DNA of 64,000 bases from OFTM10 sp964196195 (GCA_964196195.1 CAXMSE010000055.1:7706-71705); one strand, 5' to 3'. Positions 8,735-17,857 are shown, numbered from the stretch's first letter. A program made the numbers and translations. The notes: a model not told the origin generated them from the sequence alone.

Positions 8735-8744
8735 ACCGTAGCCT
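8735..8744. promoter_or_regulatory. Overlapping divergent -10 elements
   Basis: On the + strand TAGCCT (8739-8744) lies 7 nt before the ATG at 8752. On the - strand TACGGT (8740-8735) lies 8 nt before the ATG at 8726. The two hexamers share the TA at 8739-8740, so both divergent genes appear to start from one symmetrical site without 5' leaders. Confidence 0.55.
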
Positions 8745-8751
8745 GCGGTCG

Positions 8752-10302
8752 ATGCCAATAAGCACGCGACCGCCAGTCGAATTCGTCGTCAACGGAACAC
8801 CGGTCGTGGTCGACGACGACTCTCTCACCTTGCTCGATGTTCTCCGTGATCGGCTTGGGGAGTATTCCGTCAAGGACGGGTGTAGCCCCCAGGGTCAGTG
8901 CGGGTGTTGCACGGTTCTCGTCGATGGCCAACCGCGGGTGTCCTGCGTTACTCCGGTGCGACGGATGCAGGGCCGATCGGTCACCACCGTCGAAGGACTC
9001 GGTAGCGAGGTGGCGGAGGCGTGGGGCAACGCGTTCGCGGCGACGGGAGGTAGTCAGTGCGGATTCTGTACGCCCGGCATCATCTGTCGCTACGAAGGTC
9101 TCAGGGCGAAGGGGGCCAGCCACGAGCAACGCGAACCGGCGGCTGAGGCCCTGCTTGCTCATATGTGTCGGTGCACCGGTTGGCAGCCGGTGGTGGATGC
9201 CTGGGTCGCATTCGGCTCGGCGCCCGGGCCCGCGGCCGACGATGGGGGAGCCGCGGCTCGTGCCGAACTCGAGGGTGGCGCGGCCCAACAGGTCGGTGCC
9301 CCCGTGGCGTTGGGGAAGGGCGGGTTCGCCGACGATACGGCCCCGTCCGGGGCCCTGGTGGCGGTCCTGTCCCCCGAGGGCGACCGCTGGGTGGTGGCCT
9401 CTTCACGGAGCGAAGCAGTTCGCGAAGCCGGCAAGGTGCAGGGTCGCCGGACCACCGCAGAATTTGATCCCCCCTTGAGGGTGCCGGATGGTGATTGGGC
9501 GCTCACCTTGCGCACCTCATGGGTCGAGCCCGCGTATCTCGAGACCGACGCATCGTGGTGCGAGCCCGGTGGTGAGCCGTCGTCGCCGCTGGCAAACGGG
9601 GGAGCGTTCGGTGCCAAGGCCACCAGTGAGGTGGAGGAGGTGGCTCGCCGACTCGCCGATGAGCACGGTCGCGCCGTGCGGGTGCTCTTTTCGCGCGAGG
9701 ACGCCGTGCGCCGGGGTCCCAAGCGGCCGCCCATCGCGGCGGGCTTACGGGCCGATGGCACTGGTGTGGTGCGGGTGGCTCGCACTGCTGGCATCGGCGA
9801 GGCCATAGCTCTTGTCGCTCCGAGCCTCACGGTCGAGGAGGTCGATGTGGCCGGGCCTCCCACCTCGGCTGCGATCCGGGGCGCGGGTTGGGTCGAGGCA
9901 ATGGTGCTGCTGGCCGGCCTTCGCGGCGATGTCGGCTGGATCAGGGCGCCGGGAGGTGGCGAGGCCACAGCGTCTGTGGCGGAGGATGGTTCGATCTCAG
10001 TACGGGTGCGCTGCGGCGCGCCGCTCAACGCGACCGTGCTGCGCTCCTATTGCACGGGCGCGGCACACATGGCTCTCGGGATGGTCACCAGCGAGTTCCT
10101 GTCGATCGATCAGGCGGGGGAGGTTCACGACCTCACTATCCGCTCGTTCGGAGTGCTGAGAGCCATCGACACGCCTCGGGTCGATGTAGTCATCGAGCCC
10201 GACGACGGTGCGCCGGTGAACGGGAGCGACGCCGTGTTCGCCGCGGTCGCTGCTGCCGTGTGGATCAGCCGGGGTCTTCCGCCCCAGTGGCCTTGTGGCT
10301 GA
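8752..10302 (+). CDS. Compact xanthine dehydrogenase-family protein: 2Fe-2S domains fused to a shortened molybdopterin-type domain
   Basis: The first 150 residues are a molybdenum hydroxylase small subunit: a plant-type 2Fe-2S site (C44, C50, C53 in GCSPQGQCGCCTVL, and C65) and a second 2Fe-2S site (C103/C106 in CGFC, C139/C141 in CRC). The remaining 360 or so residues echo the large subunit (GGAFGAKAT, then a VLFSREDAV block, then GAAHMALGM and VDVVIEPDDGAP) but are about half the usual 750 or so residues. The usual near-terminal GAKGxGE motif is absent. Cofactor binding is therefore uncertain. The ATG at 8752 follows a TAGCCT -10 element by 7 nt. No separate FAD or molybdopterin subunit gene is adjacent. 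Confidence 0.75.
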   Translation: MPISTRPPVEFVVNGTPVVVDDDSLTLLDVLRDRLGEYSVKDGCSPQGQCGCCTVLVDGQPRVSCVTPVRRMQGRSVTTVEGLGSEVAEAWGNAFAATGGSQCGFCTPGIICRYEGLRAKGASHEQREPAAEALLAHMCRCTGWQPVVDAWVAFGSAPGPAADDGGAAARAELEGGAAQQVGAPVALGKGGFADDTAPSGALVAVLSPEGDRWVVASSRSEAVREAGKVQGRRTTAEFDPPLRVPDGDWALTLRTSWVEPAYLETDASWCEPGGEPSSPLANGGAFGAKATSEVEEVARRLADEHGRAVRVLFSREDAVRRGPKRPPIAAGLRADGTGVVRVARTAGIGEAIALVAPSLTVEEVDVAGPPTSAAIRGAGWVEAMVLLAGLRGDVGWIRAPGGGEATASVAEDGSISVRVRCGAPLNATVLRSYCTGAAHMALGMVTSEFLSIDQAGEVHDLTIRSFGVLRAIDTPRVDVVIEPDDGAPVNGSDAVFAAVAAAVWISRGLPPQWPCG

Positions 10303-10341
10303 GGGGCCGGCTGCTCGCTGGGGTGGAGCACTTCATCCCCC

Positions 10342-10347
10342 TATGAT
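10342..10347 (+). promoter_or_regulatory. -10 element (TATGAT) for leaderless ridA
   Basis: TATGAT lies 6 nt before the ATG at 10354, with no Shine-Dalgarno sequence. Confidence 0.6.
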
Positions 10348-10353
10348 GCCGAC

Positions 10354-10698
10354 ATGAGCAAACCCGTTGGTCCCTACACGCCGATCGTTCGCGGTGGCGA
10401 TCTCCTTTTCAGCTCCGGCCAGGTCGGTATCGTTGATGGCGCTCTCGTGTCCGATGGGCTCGAAGAACAGCTCCGCCAGGTGTTCGTCAACCTCCGCGGA
10501 GTGTTGTCGTCGGCCAACGCATCGCTGGCTGACGTCGTGAAGACCACCGTATTCATGGTCGACATGAACGACTACGCCGTGATGAACGCGATCTACGTGG
10601 AGGAGTTCGGTGAGCACCGACCGGCCCGCTCGGCTGTCGCGGTTGCCGCCCTGCCTCTCGGTGCGCGTATCGAGATCGAAGCGATCGCCACGGTCTGA
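10354..10698 (+). CDS. RidA-family enamine/imine deaminase
   Basis: RidA proteins hydrolyse reactive 2-aminoacrylate and related imines formed by PLP enzymes. The 114-residue product has the full family pattern: GPYTPIVRGGDLLFSSGQVGI near the start, the VVKTTVFMVDMNDYAVMN core, and the catalytic arginine in RPARSAVAVAALPLGARIEIE. Length is normal and a trimer would be expected. It is transcribed alone from a leaderless promoter. Substrate preference within the family cannot be predicted. Confidence 0.93.
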   Translation: MSKPVGPYTPIVRGGDLLFSSGQVGIVDGALVSDGLEEQLRQVFVNLRGVLSSANASLADVVKTTVFMVDMNDYAVMNAIYVEEFGEHRPARSAVAVAALPLGARIEIEAIATV

Positions 10699-10747
10699 TC
10701 AGAAGCCAGTACTGAACGGTCCGCCTGGATCTGGCAGACTTTCGCCT

Positions 10748-10939
10748 GTGGACCTCGGCGCGATCGTGATGCTTGTTGTTCTTGTGGTGGTCATGCCCGT
10801 GGGCATTCTCATGAGCATGACCGGTTTGGCGGGGGTGCTGGGCGCCCTGGTGGGCCACAGCACTGATCTCGCCAATGTCACCGACGAGGGCGATCCGAAC
10901 GAATACCTCGCCCTCGCGAACGCCAATCCCTACGACTGA
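10748..10939 (+). CDS. Small single-pass membrane protein
   Basis: A 63-residue protein consisting of one strongly hydrophobic N-terminal segment (LGAIVMLVVLVVVMPVGILM, followed by a Gly/Leu-rich stretch) and an acidic tail ending DPNEYLALANANPYD. The GTG at 10748 is chosen because it opens the hydrophobic segment and follows a CAGACT element by 7 nt, a weak match to the -10 pattern used nearby. No family is recognised. It sits between ridA and the convergent glnR-like gene. Confidence 0.6.
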   Translation: MDLGAIVMLVVLVVVMPVGILMSMTGLAGVLGALVGHSTDLANVTDEGDPNEYLALANANPYD

Positions 10940-10959
10940 TCGGGTGGGTTGGGCGACGG

Positions 10960-11637
10960 CTACACCCAACGCGATGTGCCGAAGCTGTAGCCCACCGACC
11001 TCACGGTCTGGATCAGGTTGGCGTGCTCTTCGCCGAGCTTCGCTCGGAGCCTTCGCACGTGCACATCCACCGTGCGGGCGCCGCCGTAGTAGTCGTAGCC
11101 CCACACCCGACTCAGGAGGGTCTCGCGGGTGAACACCCTGCCCGGATGGGAGGCCAGGAACTTCAGGAGCTCGTATTCCATATAGGTGAGGTCGAGCGGC
11201 TTGGCATCGATGACCGCCTGATAGGTCTCGAGGTTCATGGCCAACGGACCGTGCTCGATGACCTCGGCCCTCGCGGCACGCCCGGCTCGGCGGAACAGGC
11301 TCTTGAGGCGGGCCTCGAACTCGACCGGATGGAAGGGGTGGAGGCAGAAGTCGTCGAAAAGATTCTCTCGGAAATCGAGGCTCGCGAGGTGGCCTCCGTT
11401 GATGAGCAACAGCACCGATTCGACATTGATATCGCCGCTGCGTATCGCCCGACAGAAACGGAAGGCCTCGTCGGGATCGGCACCGGCGACGATCACCGCA
11501 CCCATCCAGCCCTCGGACGGTTCTTCGCGGCGGGCCGAGTCGACGTCGGCCGCGCCCTTCCACACCCAGCCACCCATATCGAGGGCTTGGGCCAGCTCCG
11601 GTGGGGCCGGTTCGGGGAAGACGAGAAGGGCGTCCAT
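10960..11637 (-). CDS. GlnR-like atypical OmpR-family regulator
   Basis: The 225-residue protein has a receiver-like N-terminus (1-115) and an OmpR winged helix (about 125-225; LTYMEYELLKFLASHPGRVFTRETLLSRVWGY, then DVHVRRLRAKLGE). The receiver lacks the acidic pair, the phospho-acceptor Asp (AVIVAGADPD) and the conserved Lys (LHPFHP in place of L-KPF). This is the pattern of GlnR, the phosphorylation-independent nitrogen regulator of actinobacteria. It follows glnA by 12 bp in the same direction, and a putative GlnR operator lies ahead of glnII. No histidine kinase gene is present. GlnR identity is inferred from receiver loss plus context. Confidence 0.8.
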   Translation of the reverse strand: MDALLVFPEPAPPELAQALDMGGWVWKGAADVDSARREEPSEGWMGAVIVAGADPDEAFRFCRAIRSGDINVESVLLLINGGHLASLDFRENLFDDFCLHPFHPVEFEARLKSLFRRAGRAARAEVIEHGPLAMNLETYQAVIDAKPLDLTYMEYELLKFLASHPGRVFTRETLLSRVWGYDYYGGARTVDVHVRRLRAKLGEEHANLIQTVRSVGYSFGTSRWV

Positions 11638-11649
11638 TGGGTCAGCAGT

Positions 11650-12987
11650 TCACCAGGTGGGAAGGTAACGCTCTAGCTCGAACGGTGTCACGTGGGCACA
11701 GAAATCGGCCCACTCGGTCCGCTTGTTGCGTAGGAACCACTCAAAGACATGGTCGCCGAGCGTTTCGCGAGCCAGCTTCGACTCTTCCATCACGTTGAGG
11801 GCCTCGTCGAGCGATCGCGGCAGGGGATCCACGCCGATCTCGCGCCTCTCGTGGTCGCTGAGCTCGAACAGGTTGACGTTGGTCTCCGGTGGCAGTTCGT
11901 AACCTCCGGAGACCCCCTTGAGCCCAGCGGCGAGGAGCAGGGAGTAGGCGAGATAGGGGTTGGTGGCCCCGTCGATCGCTCGGTACTCGATCCGGGCCGA
12001 CTGTGCCTTGCCCTGCCGGCGCACCGGAACCCGTACCAGAGCAGACCGGTTGTTGCGGGCCCACGCTACGAAGGGGGGTGCCTCCGATGTTTCGGCGAGA
12101 CGCTTGTAGCTGTTGACGAGCTGGTTGGTGACCGCGGTGATCTCCCGGGCATGGTGCAGAATCCCGGCGGTGAACTGGCGGGCAGTTTCGGACATGCCGT
12201 ACTCGTCGCTCGAGTCGTGAAAGGCGTTGGTCTCGCCCTCGAACAGCGACAGGTGGGTGTGCATCCCCGACCCCTGAACCCCGTTGAGAGGCTTGGGCAT
12301 GAAGGTCGCGTAGGTGTCGCGCTCCATGGCGATCTTCTTCACGACGAGCCTGAGTGTCATGACGTTGTCGGCCATGTCGAGTGCTTCGGTGTAACGCAGG
12401 TCGATCTCGTGCTGGCTGGGGCTGTCCTCGTGGAATGAGTACTCCACCGGGATTCCCATCGCCTCGAGCATGTGGATTGTGCGCTTGCGCAGGTCGCTCG
12501 ATACATCGGACGTGGTGAGGTCGAAGTAGGACGCGCTGTCGAGAGGCACCGGCTTGCCGAGTGAAGGGTCGCCGGAAGCGAAGTAGAAGAACTCTGCTTC
12601 GGGTGCGGCGAAGAACGAATATCCCTGTTTCCGGGCCGATTGAAGGTTGCGGCGCAGGATCTGGCGGGGGTCACCCTCGAAGGGGGTGCCGTCGAGATTG
12701 TCGATGTCGCAGAACATTCGACCCGAGGGCTCGTCCTCCTGAGCCCAGGGGAGCAACTCGAAGGTTGTGGCGTCGGGTCGGGCCAGAACATCGGATTCGT
12801 GGACTCGGGAGAACCCGTCGATGGCGGTGCCGTCGAATTGCACGCCTTCGGTGAAGGCCGATTCCAACTCCGCGGGAGAGATCGCCACCGACTTGAGTTG
12901 ACCGAGCACATCGGTGAACCAGAGGCGGACAAGTCGAACACCGCGCTCCTCGACTGTGCGGAGGACGTACTCCTGCTCTCGTGACAT
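11650..12987 (-). CDS. glnA: Type I glutamine synthetase
   Basis: Glutamine synthetase I makes glutamine from glutamate, ammonia and ATP as a dodecamer. The 445-residue protein has the beta-grasp N-domain (VRLVRLWFTDVLGQLKSV, EGVQFDGTAIDGF) and the catalytic domain with GSGMHTHLSLFEG and RIEYRAIDGATNPYLA. The length and the C-terminus (ELSDHERREIGVDPLPRSL) fit the short actinobacterial type (GlnA2-like) rather than the adenylylated 470-residue beta type; the adenylylation tyrosine context is not seen. The ATG at 12987 is preferred over one 8 codons upstream because GGGAG sits 6 nt before it. It heads an operon with the GlnR-like gene and diverges from glnII. Confidence 0.93.
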   Translation of the reverse strand: MSREQEYVLRTVEERGVRLVRLWFTDVLGQLKSVAISPAELESAFTEGVQFDGTAIDGFSRVHESDVLARPDATTFELLPWAQEDEPSGRMFCDIDNLDGTPFEGDPRQILRRNLQSARKQGYSFFAAPEAEFFYFASGDPSLGKPVPLDSASYFDLTTSDVSSDLRKRTIHMLEAMGIPVEYSFHEDSPSQHEIDLRYTEALDMADNVMTLRLVVKKIAMERDTYATFMPKPLNGVQGSGMHTHLSLFEGETNAFHDSSDEYGMSETARQFTAGILHHAREITAVTNQLVNSYKRLAETSEAPPFVAWARNNRSALVRVPVRRQGKAQSARIEYRAIDGATNPYLAYSLLLAAGLKGVSGGYELPPETNVNLFELSDHERREIGVDPLPRSLDEALNVMEESKLARETLGDHVFEWFLRNKRTEWADFCAHVTPFELERYLPTW

Positions 12988-13090
12988 GGAAGCTCCCGGA
13001 GGATTGGGCACTAAAACAGCTTGCCCGGACGGGCTGCTGTTTCCCAGGGTGCCGTGTCGGGCGCTACCCCGCCAGGGTTCCGCGGGGTGC

Positions 13091-13129
13091 GTTCACACAC
13101 CGTTCACAATTGGGCAACAGCGACGAAAT
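13091..13129. promoter_or_regulatory. Candidate GlnR operator: four boxes at 11-bp spacing
   Basis: Upstream of glnII four 5-mers recur exactly every 11 bp: TTCAC (13092-13096), TTCAC (13103-13107), GCAAC (13114-13118) and GAAAT (13125-13129). The first two are part of a GTTCAC direct repeat. GlnR sites are known as paired gTnAC-n6-GaAAC boxes in Streptomyces and AC-n9-AC in mycobacteria; the spacing and the AC dinucleotides match in the first three boxes. The site lies 89 bp before the glnII start and 104 bp before the divergent glnA start, so it could control both. Confidence 0.5.
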
Positions 13130-13217
13130 TCCGTAATGGAACGCTACTTCTCGGACCACCACCCTGTGGTCTGATCACGATGCCCTGACGGGCGTGCACA
13201 ACCGAGGAAACGAAACG

Positions 13218-14228
13218 ATGGCTTACCAGGCTGAATACCTGTGGATCGACGGCATTGAGCCGACAGCTGAGATCCGTTCCAAGACCAAGGTCCTCGCCGA
13301 CGGCGAGTCACCGGGTATCTGGGGTTATGACGGGTCGAGCACCAACCAGGCCACCGGCGACAATTCTGATGTGGTTCTGAATCCGGTTTTGACCTGCCCC
13401 GACCCGATTCGCGGAGGGGCCAACATCCTCGTCATGTGCGAGGCCCTGCTCACCGACATGACGCCGCACCCCACCAACACCCGTGCGCTGGCGGTCGAGT
13501 CACTCTCGACCTACGCCGATCAGGAGCCGATCTTCGGCCTCGAGCAGGAGTACACCCTCATCAATCCGGCGACGGGCTGGCCCGCCGGCTTTCCGCCCAA
13601 TGGCTTTCCCGCCCCTCAGGGCCCCTACTACTGCGGCGTCGGTGCCCTCAAGATCCACGGCCGTGATCTCATCGAGGAGCACACAAGCGCGTGCATCGAG
13701 GCCGGACTCGCCATCTCGGGCACAAACGCCGAGGTGATGCCTGGCCAGTGGGAGTTCCAGATCGGGCCGGTCGACACCGTTACCGTCGGCGACCACCTCT
13801 GGATCGCCCGCTACCTCCTCTTCCGGCTCGCCGAGAACCATGGTGTCGAGGTCAGCATCGAGCCCAAGCCCATGCCGGGCGACTGGAACGGCGCGGGAAT
13901 GCACACCAATTTCTCCACCAGGGCCATGCGTGAGAGTTATGAGCCCATCATCGCGGCCTGTGAGGCAATGGGTGCGCTGGGTAAGCCCGAGGAACATCTC
14001 ACCGGCTACGGCGTCGGCATCGAGGATCGTCTCACCGGTGCTCACGAGACCCAGCGCTTCGATGAGTTCTCTTACGGCGTATCCGATCGCGGTGCGTCGA
14101 TTCGAATCCCGTGGCAGGTTGCCAGGGATGGCAAGGGCTACATCGAGGACCGGCGTCCGAATGCCAATGCCGATCCGTATGTGGTCAGCGCCCTCGTCAC
14201 AAAGACCATTTGTTCAGCCCTCGCCTGA
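13218..14228 (+). CDS. glnII: Type II (eukaryote-like) glutamine synthetase
   Basis: GSII enzymes are the shorter, eukaryote-like glutamine synthetases found in some actinobacteria and rhizobia. The 336-residue product shows the N-terminal EYLWIDGIEPTAEIRSKTKV, GIWGYDGSSTNQA, the metal-binding GLEQEYTLI, PGQWEFQIGPVDTV and GDWNGAGMHTNFST, and the RIPWQVARDGKGYIEDRRP active-site arginine region. The ATG at 13218 follows GAGGAAA; an in-frame start 8 codons earlier lacks one. It is paired head-to-head with glnA. Having both types beside a GlnR-like regulator suggests tight nitrogen control. Confidence 0.95.
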   Translation: MAYQAEYLWIDGIEPTAEIRSKTKVLADGESPGIWGYDGSSTNQATGDNSDVVLNPVLTCPDPIRGGANILVMCEALLTDMTPHPTNTRALAVESLSTYADQEPIFGLEQEYTLINPATGWPAGFPPNGFPAPQGPYYCGVGALKIHGRDLIEEHTSACIEAGLAISGTNAEVMPGQWEFQIGPVDTVTVGDHLWIARYLLFRLAENHGVEVSIEPKPMPGDWNGAGMHTNFSTRAMRESYEPIIAACEAMGALGKPEEHLTGYGVGIEDRLTGAHETQRFDEFSYGVSDRGASIRIPWQVARDGKGYIEDRRPNANADPYVVSALVTKTICSALA

Positions 14229-14278
14229 GCGAGCGCCCGGGTGGCAGCGCTTGGCTGAGCGAGCGTCTGGGTGACAGC
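14225..14278. repeat. Imperfect 24-bp direct repeat after glnII
   Basis: Two copies, 14225-14248 and 14255-14278, match at 21 of 24 positions with a 30-bp period. The first copy contains the glnII stop codon; the second ends before the nadE promoter. Function is unknown; it may be a local duplication. Confidence 0.7.
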
Positions 14279-14307
14279 CGGCGGCGGTCGTGACGGTTTC
14301 GCTCCCC

Positions 14308-14313
14308 TACGAT
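14308..14313 (+). promoter_or_regulatory. -10 element (TACGAT) for leaderless nadE
   Basis: TACGAT lies 6 nt before the GTG at 14320, which decides that start over an in-frame GTG 10 codons earlier. Confidence 0.6.
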
Positions 14314-14319
14314 GAAGGG

Positions 14320-16107
14320 GTGTCCGACTCCGATTCGTCGCCCGGCTCGATCCGGATAGCGATTGCCCAGCTCAATTCCGTGGTTGGGGATCTCGAGGGC
14401 AACACGGCCCGCGCCCTCGAGATGGTGGCGGCGGCCACCGAGGCGCGAGCCGACCTGGTGGTTCTGCCGGAGATGACCATCACCGGCTACCCGCCCGAGG
14501 ACCTGGTGCTCAAGCCGGGATTCGTCGCTGATGTTCGTGCCGCGCTGGAGAAGTTCGCAGCCGGTACCGGCCGCACGGTTGCGGTGGTGGGTTTCGCCGA
14601 CGGCGACGATCTGGACGGCCTGCCTGATCGCCTGGCCGAGGATGTCGCCGGCATCTCATACTTCAACGGCGTGTGGAACGCGGTGGCGGTTTGTGCCGAG
14701 GGCAAGGTGTTCGGCTCCTATCACAAGCGCCATCTGCCCAACTACGACATCTTCGATGAGCTGCGTCATTTCCGGCCCGGTGACCAGGCGCTCGGCCTGT
14801 TCGAGATCGGGGGCGTGCCGCTCGGAGTGACGCTTTGTGAGGACTCGTGGATCCCGGATGGCCCGGTTGTGCAGTTGGCACAGGGCGGCGCCCGGATCGT
14901 GATCAACGTCAACGGGTCGCCGTTTCGCGTCGGCAAGCAGCAGGTGCGTGAGGCCGTCATCGCCGAGCGCGTCACGGAGTCCGGGATCCCGGTGGTCTAC
15001 GCGAATCTCGTCGGTGGGCAGGACGAACTGGTCTTCGACGGTGGCTCGTTCGTGGTGAGTCCCGGTGCCGATGGGCCCGAAGTAACCGCCCGTTGTGAGT
15101 CGTTCGCCGAGTCGCTCGACGTGTTCGACGTCGAGCTTCCAGCGGCCCGACCCTCGCTCGACCAGTATCCGGTCACGCTGGTGTCGCCTCGGCATGCCGC
15201 GCCCCGCGATTTGATGAGGCCACCGCTACATCCCCATCTCGAGCCTCAGGCCGAGCGGTGGGGCACCCTTGTGCTCGGCGTTCGCGACTATGTGCGAAAG
15301 AGCGGTTTCACGGACGTGTGCATCGGATTGTCCGGCGGGGTCGACAGCTCGATCGTCGCCACTATCGCGGTGGATGCCCTTGGCGCCGACCACGTGCATG
15401 GGGTCTTGATGCCGTCGCGCTACTCGAGCGACCACTCGATTGCCGATGCCGAAGAGCTTGGTCGCAATCTGGGGATCGACACCCGCACCGTGTCGATCGA
15501 GCCGGCTCATGTCGCGCTCACCGAGATGCTTGTGCCTCACGTGAGCGACGGCCGGATCGAGGTTGGCGATCTCACCGACCAGAACGTGCAGTCCCGTGTG
15601 CGCGGCATGATCCTCATGGCGTTGGCCAACGAGCACGGCTGGCTCGTGCTCACCACCGGCAATAAGAGCGAGTCGGCGGTGGGCTACTCCACCCTCTACG
15701 GCGACACCGCTGGCGCTTTCGCGGTCATCAGGGACGTGTGGAAACTCACCGTCTATGAGTTGTGTGAGTGGCGCAACGCCGAGGACGGACGAGAGCTCAT
15801 ACCCCGATCGGTGCTCACCAAGGCGCCTTCTGCCGAGCTCCGACCCGACCAGCGCGACGATCAATCGCTACCGCCCTACGAGATTCTCGACCCGATTCTG
15901 AAGGCCTACGTGGAAGACAATCGCACGGTCGCGGAGGTGGTTCGCCTGGAGCTTCCCGGGGCCGATGCCGAACTCGTACAGAGGGTGTGTCGCCTCGTCG
16001 ATCTCGCCGAGTTCAAGCGGCGTCAGACCCCGGTGGGTCCTCGCGTCACCAAGAAGGCATTCGGCCGAGATCGGCGAATGCCGATAGTCAACCGGTATCG
16101 CGGGTGA
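14320..16107 (+). CDS. nadE: Glutamine-dependent NAD+ synthetase
   Basis: NadE amidates deamido-NAD to NAD in the cytoplasm. The 595-residue protein has an N-terminal nitrilase-type glutaminase (Glu in VLPEMTITGYPPEDL, Lys in YHKRHLPNYDIFDE, nucleophile Cys in LCEDSW) that supplies ammonia, and a C-terminal synthetase with the ATP-binding GLSGGVDSSI loop. Length fits the fused two-domain enzyme. Its position after glnII puts glutamine production beside a glutamine user. The last codons overlap the next start (GTGA). The start rests on the TACGAT element at 14308. Confidence 0.95.
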   Translation: MSDSDSSPGSIRIAIAQLNSVVGDLEGNTARALEMVAAATEARADLVVLPEMTITGYPPEDLVLKPGFVADVRAALEKFAAGTGRTVAVVGFADGDDLDGLPDRLAEDVAGISYFNGVWNAVAVCAEGKVFGSYHKRHLPNYDIFDELRHFRPGDQALGLFEIGGVPLGVTLCEDSWIPDGPVVQLAQGGARIVINVNGSPFRVGKQQVREAVIAERVTESGIPVVYANLVGGQDELVFDGGSFVVSPGADGPEVTARCESFAESLDVFDVELPAARPSLDQYPVTLVSPRHAAPRDLMRPPLHPHLEPQAERWGTLVLGVRDYVRKSGFTDVCIGLSGGVDSSIVATIAVDALGADHVHGVLMPSRYSSDHSIADAEELGRNLGIDTRTVSIEPAHVALTEMLVPHVSDGRIEVGDLTDQNVQSRVRGMILMALANEHGWLVLTTGNKSESAVGYSTLYGDTAGAFAVIRDVWKLTVYELCEWRNAEDGRELIPRSVLTKAPSAELRPDQRDDQSLPPYEILDPILKAYVEDNRTVAEVVRLELPGADAELVQRVCRLVDLAEFKRRQTPVGPRVTKKAFGRDRRMPIVNRYRG

Positions 16108-16661
16108 GCACGGCTGAGTCTCGAGGCTTCACTGCTGTCGAGACCGCTCGGCTGGTGGGGGCTCTGCAATGGACCACTGGGAGCCTGTTCGAGCTTCTGG
16201 GTGCTTGGGTGCCTACCTGCGACGACCCCATGGTGTCGGTTTGGCTGGCCGAGACGAGCCGCAAACTCGGGTCCCACGTAGCGGCTCTGGCTGCGGTGAT
16301 GCCCGATTCTGAGCTCCTGTTCGAATTCGCAGTCGTTGCCCCGAACTCATCTGGGGTGGCCGATGGTTTCGAATCGTGGGGCCTGATCGGCCGGGATGCC
16401 GGTTGCGACCACAAGCTGGTGGTGGGTATCGCCTGTGGGTCGATCGATGGCTTGGCCGCTGAATGCGAGCAGATACTCGATCACTGTGCCTCGCATTGCG
16501 ACGGCCCCTTGGCGCGGGTTGTGACGGCTCTACGGCTGGATCTGGTCACTGCCGGTTCGGGTGATTCGCCGGCGATCGGTGGCGTAGTGGGCGATCCCCC
16601 CAAGAAAGTGCCGCGGTTCATTCCCGATGTACTCAGCGACCGGGGTATCGATTTCCATTGA
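16104..16661 (+). CDS. Uncharacterised protein coupled to nadE
   Basis: The 185-residue product starts at a GTG whose last two bases begin the nadE stop codon, so translation is likely coupled. It looks all-helical and soluble at the N-terminus (WTTGSLFELLGAWV, VWLAETSRKLGSHVAALAAVMP), with several cysteines in the second half, and has no membrane segment. The spacing of helices vaguely recalls ferritin-like bundles, but no metal-binding EXXH pair is visible. No family is recognised and the function is unknown. Confidence 0.75.
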   Translation: MSTAESRGFTAVETARLVGALQWTTGSLFELLGAWVPTCDDPMVSVWLAETSRKLGSHVAALAAVMPDSELLFEFAVVAPNSSGVADGFESWGLIGRDAGCDHKLVVGIACGSIDGLAAECEQILDHCASHCDGPLARVVTALRLDLVTAGSGDSPAIGGVVGDPPKKVPRFIPDVLSDRGIDFH

Positions 16662-16825
16662 GAACTTCTTATGGCCTCGCCGAAGCTTGCCGATAGTTTC
16701 TGAGTGGTCGCACCGGTGGTGTGACTGATTTCCCTCGCTATCGTTCAGCGGACGGTGAGCGAGAGTTCTCCGAGGATCCGCCTAGGCAAGGTCCGCTAAC
16801 GGCCGTAGCGACGAGAGGGATATCC

Positions 16826-17764
<939 letters not shown>

Positions 17765-17792
17765 GATTCGATCCGGCTTCGCCGGTCGAATC
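17765..17792 (+). terminator. Stem-loop directly after the sigma factor
   Basis: A 12-bp stem with a single bulged T (GATTCGA plus CCGGC paired with GCCGG plus TCGAATC, loop TTC) begins at the base after the stop codon. It lacks a T tract, a form common in actinobacteria. Confidence 0.5.
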
Positions 17793-17818
17793 GGGAGCCG
17801 CTCACGTTCTGCGTATGA

Positions 17819-17836
17819 GCTGCACCGTGGTGCAGC
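17819..17836 (-). terminator. Hairpin downstream of selC
   Basis: A perfect 7-bp stem (GCTGCAC with GTGCAGC, loop CGTG) lies 21 bp beyond the 3' end of the tRNA(Sec) gene. It may end selC transcription or protect the opposite-strand transcript. No T tract is present. Confidence 0.35.
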
Positions 17837-17857
17837 GAACTAGCAGCAACGACACGG

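Noticed and set aside
16704..16825. Upstream in-frame start (16721) for the sigma factor
   Set aside because: No ribosome site and no conserved region 1.1; the GTG at 16826 has a good GAGAGGGA site. Kept only as an alternative.
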